This document shows positions 53,584 to 64,000 of a stretch of 64,000 bases of DNA, piece after piece. This DNA comes from Synechococcales cyanobacterium CNB. Lineage in GTDB: Bacteria > Planctomycetota > Phycisphaerae > Phycisphaerales > UBA1924. The stretch spans positions 186,001 through 250,000 of the forward strand of contig SZOZ01000001.1 of NCBI GenBank assembly GCA_030263455.1. The letters run 5' to 3'. Below the pieces are notes generated by a model. That model searched no databases. It was not told the DNA's origin and saw only the letters and a list, made by a program, of their open reading frames with translations. Position 1 is the first letter of the stretch; each line of letters starts with the position of its first letter. Made by a program: the position numbers and the translations under genes.

Positions 53584-54042
53584 ATGGCCGAGCGGCATGA
53601 GACTGTGCATCTGTTCACGGACGGCGCGTGCTCGGGGAATCCGGGGCCGGGGGGGTGGGCGTATATCCTGCGCGACGAGCGGACGGGCGTGGAGAAGGAG
53701 GCGTCCGGGGGCGAACCGGAGACGACGAACAACCGCATGGAACTCGTGGCGGTGATCGAGGGGCTGGGCGCGCTCAGGCGGCCGACGGTCGTCGAGCTGC
53801 ACTCGGACTCGCAGTACGTGCTCAACGGGATGCGCGAGTGGCTCCCCGCGTGGAAGGCCCGTGGCTGGCGCACCGCGGGCAGGCAGCCGGTGAAGAACCG
53901 CGACCTGTGGGAACGGCTGGACGCGCTGCTCGCCATGCACGAGGTCCGGTTCAACTGGGTCCGCGGGCACTCGGACCACCCCGAGAACGAGCGGTGCGAC
54001 CGGCTGGCCGTCGCGGCCCGGGAGCGGCAGGCGGGCCGCTGA
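53584..54042 (+). CDS. rnhA: Ribonuclease HI
   Basis: 152 residues, standard length. It degrades the RNA strand of RNA-DNA hybrids, including Okazaki primers and R-loops. Catalytic residues are all present: Asp13 ([11 protein letters not shown]), Glu53 (NNRMEL), Asp75 (HSDSQYV), His129 (VRGHS) and Asp139 (ERCDRLA). The basic handle region is present ([20 protein letters not shown]). ATG 53584 follows a leaderless-type TACAGT. Divergent from purL, with M42 peptidase downstream. Confidence 0.95.
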   Translation: MAERHETVHLFTDGACSGNPGPGGWAYILRDERTGVEKEASGGEPETTNNRMELVAVIEGLGALRRPTVVELHSDSQYVLNGMREWLPAWKARGWRTAGRQPVKNRDLWERLDALLAMHEVRFNWVRGHSDHPENERCDRLAVAARERQAGR

Positions 54043-54120
54043 TCCGGGGCACCCTACCCTTCCGGCTCCGCGTCGGCGGGCGTTCGAGGCCGGCCGTGCG
54101 ACACTGAAAGGCGATTCCCC

Positions 54121-55209
54121 ATGGCCAAGCGTGATGCGTTGAACCTGGACCTGCTCAAGCGGCTCTGCGAGACGCCCGGCGTGCCGGGGCGCGAGGAGCG
54201 CGTGCGTGCGTTGATCGAGAAGGAGGTCAAGGGGCTGTTCGACGAGGCGCGGACGGACGCGATGGGGTCGCTGATCTGCACGCGCGGGCCGCGTGGGGCT
54301 GCGGGGAAGAAGACCGGCAAGGGTTCGCGTCCGACGCGGGTGATGATCCTGTGCCACATGGACGAGATCGGGTTCTACGTCTCGCACGTGAGCGACAAGG
54401 GGTTCATCTACGTCGATCCGGCGGGCGGATTCGACGCGCGCAACCTGTTCTCGCGGCGTGTGCTGGTCTGCACGGAGGACGGCGACCTGCCGGGCGTGAT
54501 GAACCCCGGTGGGCGGCCGATCCACATCTCGTCGCCGGAGGAGCGGACGAAGGTGCCGGAGACCAAGGAGTTCTTCATCGACGTGGGGCTGCCGGTAGAA
54601 GAGGTGAAGCAGCGCGTGCGGGTCGGGGACTTCGTGGTCATGCACGAGCCGGCGATGGCCATGGGCGAGAAGTTCGTGAGCAAGGCGCTGGACAACCGCG
54701 TGGCGTGCTGGCTGGGGATCGAGGGCGTGCGTGAACTGGACCGGCTCGGCGGCGAGCACGCCTGCGAGGTGGTGGTCGCGTTTACGACGCAGGAGGAGGT
54801 CGGGCTGCGCGGTGCGAAGGCGGCCGCGTACGCGGTCAAGCCGGACATCGGGCTGGGGATCGACGTGACGCTGGCGTGCGATACGCCGGGCGTCCCCGAG
54901 CCGGAGTGGGTGACGAAGCAGGGCGACGGCTTCGGGCTGCACGTGAAGGACGCCTCGTTCATCGCGGACAAGGCGCTGGTGGACGAGGTCGAAGCGGTGG
55001 CGAAGAAGCACAAGATCGCGTATCAGCGGACGATCCTCGCCCGGGGCGGCCAGGACGGGGCGGCGGCGCAGCAGGCCGCTGCCGGCGCGCGGGCGGTGGG
55101 GATCACGGTGGGGACGCGGTACATCCACACCGTGACGGAGATGATCGACGTCCGCGACCTGAAGGCGGCGCGGGACGTGATCGCGCGGTATCTGGCGGAA
55201 GTCGAGTAG
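54121..55209 (+). CDS. M42-family aminopeptidase
   Basis: 362 residues. M42 enzymes are dinuclear metal aminopeptidases (FrvX/PepA-like) that form large tetrahedral assemblies. Ligands visible: CHMDEIGF (His), SKALDNRVACW (Asp), TQEEVGLRGA (catalytic Glu and Glu ligand), GIDVTLA (Asp) and RYIHTVTEM (His). A small insertion with Lys/Gly (GPRGAAGKKTGKG) lies near residue 63. AAAGG lies 10 bases upstream of the ATG. Cytosolic. It ends 13 bases before the convergent ligA stop. Confidence 0.92.
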   Translation: MAKRDALNLDLLKRLCETPGVPGREERVRALIEKEVKGLFDEARTDAMGSLICTRGPRGAAGKKTGKGSRPTRVMILCHMDEIGFYVSHVSDKGFIYVDPAGGFDARNLFSRRVLVCTEDGDLPGVMNPGGRPIHISSPEERTKVPETKEFFIDVGLPVEEVKQRVRVGDFVVMHEPAMAMGEKFVSKALDNRVACWLGIEGVRELDRLGGEHACEVVVAFTTQEEVGLRGAKAAAYAVKPDIGLGIDVTLACDTPGVPEPEWVTKQGDGFGLHVKDASFIADKALVDEVEAVAKKHKIAYQRTILARGGQDGAAAQQAAAGARAVGITVGTRYIHTVTEMIDVRDLKAARDVIARYLAEVE

Positions 55210-55222
55210 ACACGGCGCGGGG

Positions 55223-58395
<3,173 letters not shown>

Positions 58396-58452
58396 CCCGG
58401 CCTCTGCCGGGGGCTTGAATTGCTGGACCCCTCCGGGGTGATTGGAGACGCG

Positions 58453-58755
58453 ATGAACGCTCTGACTTTCGGGCTTCTCCCGAACATCGGCACGTGGGAG
58501 ATGCTGCTCATCCTGGCGATCGGCCTGCTGTTGTTCGGCCGTCGTCTCCCCGAAGTCGGCAGGAGCTTGGGAAAGGGCATCGTGGAGTTCAAGAAGGGCC
58601 TCAAGGGGATCGAAGAGGACATCGAGCACCAGTCCAGCGCACCCCCTGCGAAGTCTCCGGATTCGATCCGTCCTCCCCTGACGAGCGGCGGCGAGGACGC
58701 ACGCGTGTCGCAGGGCCAGCCGATCGAGCAAACGGCGACCAGGACAGCAGAGTGA
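58453..58755 (+). CDS. tatA: Sec-independent translocase subunit TatA
   Basis: 100 residues. A short N-terminus, a membrane helix (EMLLILAIGLLLFG), the hinge FGRRLPEVG and an amphipathic helix (RSLGKGIVEFKKGLKGIEED), then a polar tail. This is the TatA/E layout rather than TatB, judged by the FGxxxLPEVG hinge and short tail. TatA forms the variable-size pore for folded, twin-arginine proteins. GGAG lies 5 bases upstream of ATG 58453. tatC is not in the window. Confidence 0.9.
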   Translation: MNALTFGLLPNIGTWEMLLILAIGLLLFGRRLPEVGRSLGKGIVEFKKGLKGIEEDIEHQSSAPPAKSPDSIRPPLTSGGEDARVSQGQPIEQTATRTAE

Positions 58756-58774
58756 GCGACCGGGGCTGAGCGGG

Positions 58775-58780
58775 TACCAT
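58775..58780 (+). promoter_or_regulatory. -10-like TACCAT, 6 nt before start codon
   Basis: TACCAT ends 6 bases before ATG 58787. Confidence 0.45.
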
Positions 58781-58786
58781 CCGATC

Positions 58787-60970
58787 ATGCACCCGATCCT
58801 TCTTGCGTTGTTGACGGCCGTGCCCCCCCAGCCCGACCTGCCGATCGTCGAGGTCCGCGCTGACAACACGGTCATCGACCGGTCGTGCAGGGTCGTCGTT
58901 CCGGGTGGGCGCGTGATCGCCGACGCGGACGGGAACGGCGTAGTTCACATCCGGGCGAGCGGCATCACTGTCGAGTTCGCGGAGGGATCAGCGTTGCGCG
59001 GCGCGGCGTCGGACGTGCCCTGGGATGAACACACGGGTATCGGCATCCGCATCGACGGGCAGACCGATGTGACCCTGCGCAACGCCCGCACGCACGGCTT
59101 CAGGGTCGGCATCTGGGCGACGAACGCCGACGGGCTGACGGTCGAAGGGGCGGACGTCTCGGACGGGTACGCGATGCGGCTCCGATCCACGCCGCAGGCC
59201 GAGGACGGCGGGGACTGGCTCTGGCCGCACGAAAACGACAAGCACGAGTGGATGGAGCGCTATGGCGCTGGGCTGTACGTCGAGCGGTCGTCGGGCGTCA
59301 CGGTCCGGGATTGCTTCGCCCGGCGGCGTCAGAACGGCATCATCCTCGACCGCGTGACGGATTCGCGCGTGTTCGACAACGACTGCTCGTTCCTGTCGGG
59401 CTGGGGCCTGGCGATGTGGAGGTCCAGCGACAACGTCATCAGCCGCAATGCGTTCGACTTCTGCGTCCGGGGCTACTCGCACGGCGTGTACAACAGGGGG
59501 CAGGACTCCGCGGGCATCCTCGTGTTCGAGCAGTGTTCGCGGAACGTCTTCGCCGAGAACTCCGCCACGCACGGCGGCGATGGATTCTTCGGGTTCGCCG
59601 GCAAGGAGGCGCTGGGCGAGAACCCCGGCCCCGCCTGGTTCTCCGTCGAACGGGCAGGCTGCAACGACAACCTGCTCATCAACAACGACTTCTCCTACGC
59701 CCCGGCCCACGGCATCGAACTCACCTTCTCGTTCGGCAACCGCTTCATCGGGAACCGGCTGGTCGAGAACGCGATCTGCGGCGTGTGGGGGGGTTACTCG
59801 CAGGACACGCTCATCGCGATCAATCACGTCGAGGGCAACGGCGAGATGGCCTACGGCCTCGAACGCGGCGGCATCAACATCGAGCACGGGGCGAATAACC
59901 TCATCCGCGAGAATGTCTTCCGCAACAACAAGTGCGCCGTGCACCTCTGGTGGGACGACGACCAGCACCTCCTGAAATCGGCGTGGGCGAAGGCCAACCA
60001 CAAGGGGTGCGCAGAGAACGTCGTCATCAAGAACCGCTTCGAGGGCGACGATCTCGCCCTCCACCTGCGCGATTGCCAAGGCACGAAAGTCGGGGCGAAC
60101 CTGATGGAGGGCGTGAAACGCGAGGTCGACGCGACGCCGGGCTCCGAGCCGGAGGAGGTGCTCGTCACGATGGATATCTTCTCGCCTCCGGAGTATCCGG
60201 CGTTCGGCGAGCGGAGCCCGGTCGGTGCTCGCGCGCACCTCGCGGGACGGCGGAACATCGTGATGGGCGAGTTCTTCCCGTGGGACCACGAGTCGCCGTT
60301 CGCCCGGCGTGGGCACGCCGATGCAGGAACCGCCTACGAGGTGTTCGGCGGGAGCGATTCGCTCTCCGTCGTGCTCAACGCCGACAAGGTAACGTTCGCC
60401 TGGGAGGAGCCGAAGGACGGCGGACCGAACCGCTTCGTGCTCGGCGCGCCGGCGGGCGTGCACCCCTACGCGATCACTTTCCGCGACGGAGCATGGAGCG
60501 AGCGCTTCGAGGGCACGATCGTCGGCGCGCTCTGGACCATTCGCGTCTTTCCCTGGACAATCGACCCGCGCGAGAACCTCGAGGGCTGGCGGGCCGAGGC
60601 CCAGGGTCCCGGCGCGATGGAAGCGACGGCCAACGCGCTCCAACTCAAGTTCGCCCACGGCGGCCCCCGGACGGTCGGCCTCTCGGATGAGATCACCACC
60701 GCCGGTCCAGGCCCGGATCGCTTCGGCGTGATCGCATCGACCCGCATCCGACTCTCGCCCGGTCGGTGGCGGGTCTCGACGCTCAGCGACGACGGCGTTC
60801 GGGTGACCGTGGACGGCAGCGTCTTGCTCGAGAACTGGACTTGGCACGCCCCGACCCGCGACAAAGCAGAGTTCGTCATCGCCGAGGAACGAATCGTCGA
60901 GGTCGTGGTCGAGCACTTCGAGATCGACGGGTACGCGGTCCTGACGTTCGACATCGAGCCGGCGCCCTGA
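58787..60970 (+). CDS. Secreted right-handed beta-helix protein with PA14-like C-terminus
   Basis: 727 residues. A very short hydrophobic start (MHPILLALLTAVP) may be a signal peptide. Residues 20-400 are parallel beta-helix coils, shown by regular N/D-x-hydrophobic repeats (GIGIRIDGQTDVTLRNARTH, NNLIRENVFRNNKCAVHLWW), like NosD/pectate-lyase-type proteins. The last about 120 residues (GRWRVSTLSDDGVRVTVDG, LLENWTWH) resemble PA14-type carbohydrate-binding modules. A polysaccharide-acting enzyme or binder is likely, but no catalytic set is identified. TACCAT 6 bases upstream supports the start. Confidence 0.8.
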   Translation: MHPILLALLTAVPPQPDLPIVEVRADNTVIDRSCRVVVPGGRVIADADGNGVVHIRASGITVEFAEGSALRGAASDVPWDEHTGIGIRIDGQTDVTLRNARTHGFRVGIWATNADGLTVEGADVSDGYAMRLRSTPQAEDGGDWLWPHENDKHEWMERYGAGLYVERSSGVTVRDCFARRRQNGIILDRVTDSRVFDNDCSFLSGWGLAMWRSSDNVISRNAFDFCVRGYSHGVYNRGQDSAGILVFEQCSRNVFAENSATHGGDGFFGFAGKEALGENPGPAWFSVERAGCNDNLLINNDFSYAPAHGIELTFSFGNRFIGNRLVENAICGVWGGYSQDTLIAINHVEGNGEMAYGLERGGINIEHGANNLIRENVFRNNKCAVHLWWDDDQHLLKSAWAKANHKGCAENVVIKNRFEGDDLALHLRDCQGTKVGANLMEGVKREVDATPGSEPEEVLVTMDIFSPPEYPAFGERSPVGARAHLAGRRNIVMGEFFPWDHESPFARRGHADAGTAYEVFGGSDSLSVVLNADKVTFAWEEPKDGGPNRFVLGAPAGVHPYAITFRDGAWSERFEGTIVGALWTIRVFPWTIDPRENLEGWRAEAQGPGAMEATANALQLKFAHGGPRTVGLSDEITTAGPGPDRFGVIASTRIRLSPGRWRVSTLSDDGVRVTVDGSVLLENWTWHAPTRDKAEFVIAEERIVEVVVEHFEIDGYAVLTFDIEPAP

Positions 60971-60976
60971 CCCTCG

Positions 60977-61004
60977 TTGCCGCCCGGGGCGGCGGGGCTA
61001 GACT
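60977..61004 (+). promoter_or_regulatory. Promoter of the tRNA gene
   Basis: TTGCCG (60977-60982) and TAGACT (60999-61004) are separated by 16 bases and end 14 bases before the tRNA. This is the clearest two-box promoter in the window, and its -10 is identical to that before 45193. Confidence 0.5.
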
Positions 61005-61018
61005 TATCCACGGCTGAC

Positions 61019-61093
61019 GGCGAGGTAGCTCAGCTGGTTTAGAGCGGCGGATTCATAACCCGCAGGTCGAGGGTTCGAGTCCCTCCCTCGCCA
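61019..61093 (+). tRNA. tRNA with CAU anticodon (Met or Ile2)
   Basis: 75 bases fold as a full cloverleaf. Acceptor GGCGAGG/CCTCGCC (61019-61025/61086-61092), D stem GCTC/GAGC, anticodon loop TTCATAA with CAT at 61054-61056, and T stem GAGGG/CCCTC with loop TTCGAGT. The discriminator is A and CCA is not encoded. Base pair 1-72 is G-C, so it is not initiator tRNA. Elongator Met or lysidine-modified Ile2 cannot be told apart by eye. The last anticodon-stem pair is A-C. Confidence 0.93.
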
Positions 61094-61116
61094 TTCCGTT
61101 TGCAGCCCGCTCGGTT

Positions 61117-62331
<1,215 letters not shown>

Positions 62332-62486
62332 GGGAACTCCCTCATTCCGGACCGTCGTCGGCCGGGCCATGACGATAGCCGGCATCAGAGCGGGTTGACG
62401 TGAGCAGAGGCATCCCGGCCTTCGGCTTCGGGGCGTCGAGAGGATCACGGTGGCGGTAGGATGAATGCTGCCACGGAGACCAAGCC

Positions 62487-63278
62487 ATGGTTCGTCTGAT
62501 GCTGGTGTCGTTGCTGTCCTTGCTGGGACTGATGCCGAAGGCGGCCCTCGCTTCGATGGAGAACGGACCGGAGTTTCGCGTGCTGCTCTACAGCCGAACG
62601 GCCGGTTTCCGGCACGGGTCGATCGCGGCCGGCATCGCGGCGGTGACGAAACTGGGCGAGAAGCACGGGTTCGTCGTGGATGCAACCGAAGACCCCTCCG
62701 AGTTCACCGACGAGAACTTGGAGCGGTACGCCGTGGTGCTGTTCCTGAACACAACGGGCACGGTGCTCGACGCCGAGCAGAAGGCTGCGTTCGAGCGGTT
62801 CATCGCCAAGGGTCGGGGCTGGGTCGGCGTGCACTCCGCTTCGGACACGGAGTACGAGTGGCCGTGGTACGCGGGGCTGGTGGGGGCGTATTTCAAAGGG
62901 CACCCGGCGATCCAGGAGGCGACGATCCTGGTCCACGATCGGGATCACCCATCGACGAAGATGCTCCCGGAGCGCTGGGTGCGCACGGACGAATGGTACA
63001 CCTTCCGCGACAGCCCGCGCGGCCGCGTCCACGTGCTGATGTCGGTCGATGAGCGGACCTACGAGGGCGGCGGAATGGGTGACGACCACCCGATCGCGTG
63101 GTGCCACGAGTACCGGGGCGGCCGGGCATGGTACACCGCGCTGGGGCACACCAACGAGTCGTACGAGGAGCCGCTCTTTCTGGAGCACCTGCTCGGGGGA
63201 ATCCGGTGGGCTGCGGGGGTGGAGGAGGGCGCTCCTGCTCAGGCGCCGGCTGGCACGCCCGTGTCGTCGTCGCCTTGA
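62487..63278 (+). CDS. Secreted ThuA-domain protein
   Basis: 263 residues. A signal peptide covers about residues 1-22 ([19 protein letters not shown]). The ThuA fold, which is glutamine-amidotransferase-like, follows: [61 protein letters not shown] and the late [13 protein letters not shown]. ThuA proteins were linked to trehalose use in rhizobia; in Planctomycetes they are abundant and probably act on sugars outside the cytosol. CGGAG lies about 10 bases before the ATG. The Ala/Pro-rich tail is probably unstructured. Confidence 0.88.
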   Translation: MVRLMLVSLLSLLGLMPKAALASMENGPEFRVLLYSRTAGFRHGSIAAGIAAVTKLGEKHGFVVDATEDPSEFTDENLERYAVVLFLNTTGTVLDAEQKAAFERFIAKGRGWVGVHSASDTEYEWPWYAGLVGAYFKGHPAIQEATILVHDRDHPSTKMLPERWVRTDEWYTFRDSPRGRVHVLMSVDERTYEGGGMGDDHPIAWCHEYRGGRAWYTALGHTNESYEEPLFLEHLLGGIRWAAGVEEGAPAQAPAGTPVSSSP

Positions 63279-63290
63279 GGCGGACTGCGA

Positions 63291-64000
63291 TCACACGAGC
63301 AGCGAGGCAGGTCGTTCGAGCATCTGCTTGACGGTGTTGAGGTACTGGGCAGCCATCGCGCCGTCGATGATGCGGTGGTCGCTGGACATCGTCATCGCCA
63401 TCTCGCGGAGGGTGGCGATGCGGGTCTTGCCGTCGTCGTCCTGCTCGATGGCGGGGCGTTCGATGGCCCGCCCGACGGCGAGAATTGCGGCGTTCGGGGG
63501 GTTGATGATGGCGGTGAAGTGATCGACGCCGAACATGCCGAGGTTGGAGATGGTGAAGGTTGAGTCGCTCATTTCCTCGACGGAGAGGCCTTTCTCCCGG
63601 GCCTTGGCGGCGAGGCGGCGTGTCTCGTCGGAGATCTGGCGCAGGCCGACCCGGTCGGCATCGCGGATGACGCCGACGACGAGGCCGCCGCCCTTTTCGG
63701 CGGGGAGCGCGATGGCGACGCCGATGTTGACGCGCCCGTGCAGGCGGATGGCGGGTGGGTCGTTGCCCTTGCTCTCAACCCAGGATGAGTTGACGAAGGG
63801 ATGCTGGTGCATGGCGAGGGCGCAGGCGCGGACGAGGAAGTCGTTCACGCTGAGTTTCACGCCCTGCGGCTCCAGCTGCTCGTTCAGTTGCTCGCGGAGC
63901 GAGAGCAGCGCGTCCATGCGCGCGCTGACCGTCACCTGGTAGTGGGGGATGGTGGCCTTGCTCTCGACGAGGCGGCGGGCGATCGTCGCTCGCATGTTCG
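63291..64000 (-). CDS. 2-Oxoacid dehydrogenase E2 acyltransferase, C-terminal part
   Basis: The gene runs off the right edge; the frame is open to base 64000. About 235 residues of the catalytic domain are visible, from MRATIARRLVESK through SVNDFLVRACALAM and FTISNLGMFGVDHFTAIINPP to the catalytic SSDHRIIDGAMAA (HxxxD). E2 transfers acyl groups from lipoyl to CoA in pyruvate or related dehydrogenase complexes. The lipoyl and peripheral-subunit-binding domains should lie beyond the window. Pyruvate, 2-oxoglutarate or branched-chain specificity cannot be decided from this part. Confidence 0.92.
   Translation of the reverse strand, partial: NMRATIARRLVESKATIPHYQVTVSARMDALLSLREQLNEQLEPQGVKLSVNDFLVRACALAMHQHPFVNSSWVESKGNDPPAIRLHGRVNIGVAIALPAEKGGGLVVGVIRDADRVGLRQISDETRRLAAKAREKGLSVEEMSDSTFTISNLGMFGVDHFTAIINPPNAAILAVGRAIERPAIEQDDDGKTRIATLREMAMTMSSDHRIIDGAMAAQYLNTVKQMLERPASLLV

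Noticed and set aside
53135-53755. Plus-strand frame covering the 21-base repeats
   Set aside because: It starts inside the purL 5' end, overlaps rnhA in another frame and matches no family.

Overview
This is a 64 kb stretch of a high-GC (roughly 65-70% in most genes) Gram-negative-type chromosome. The gene content points to a planctomycete, most likely class Phycisphaerae. The evidence is: three small membrane proteins with the CGYDLRGL...CPECG zinc ribbon; a planctomycete-style prepilin with a WDGHV C-terminal motif; a secreted dockerin-type protein; an LExRxLLSG N-terminal motif; a PEP-CTERM-like tail; and many lone housekeeping genes in short operons. I saw no rRNA, CRISPR array, insertion sequence, integrase or prophage. 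One tRNA gene (CAU anticodon) is present. The taxonomic placement is inference; the motifs are seen directly.

Layout. 1-6.5 kb: end of an FN3-domain protein, two zinc-ribbon membrane proteins, mnmA and a flavin-dependent halogenase-like oxidoreductase. 6.4-9.3 kb (minus strand): ribF, an nrnA-like phosphodiesterase and a DNA methylase-like enzyme. 9.4-15.5 kb: bifunctional putA and a hybrid histidine kinase. 15.5-20 kb: small zinc-ribbon and CBS proteins, tyrS, heme oxygenase and ispH. 20.3-23.2 kb: a lower-GC surface/secretion island (membrane protein, prepilin, dockerin protein). 23.3-30.9 kb: an M20 peptidase, a large membrane protein plus ABC ATPase, and a secreted unknown. 31-36.2 kb: gyrA, a STAS antagonist, a LolD/MacB-type ATPase and a PP2C phosphatase, resembling half of a partner-switching module. 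36.3-42.7 kb: DUF192 lipoprotein, gluQ, phhB, an HNH protein, purH, a PQQ-propeller lipoprotein and ribE. 42.8-49.7 kb: a secreted M23 peptidase, ruvC, a sigma-54 response regulator, an unknown cytosolic protein and a secreted protein ending in a secretin signature. 49.8-58.8 kb: purL, rnhA, an M42 peptidase, ligA, folD and tatA. 58.8-64 kb: a beta-helix protein, the tRNA, argG, a ThuA protein and the 3' part of a 2-oxoacid dehydrogenase E2 gene.

Pathway links: purL and purH (purines), folD and phhB (folate and pterin), ribF and ribE (riboflavin/FMN/FAD), gyrA, ligA, ruvC and rnhA (DNA maintenance), and mnmA, tyrS and gluQ (tRNA biology). These genes are scattered rather than in pathway operons.

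The strongest unexplained signals are four. (1) A TANNNT hexamer 5-9 nt upstream of about twenty start codons, on both strands, implies that leaderless mRNAs are common here; it also resolves the ispH start. (2) A 761-residue LExR-type secreted protein carries the C-terminal signature of type II/III secretins. (3) A FolD homologue has all three classic cyclohydrolase residues substituted. (4) GC-rich palindromic or tandem repeats occur between genes, and similar sequence occurs in frame inside purL, putA and a secreted-protein gene, recalling Rickettsia palindromic elements.
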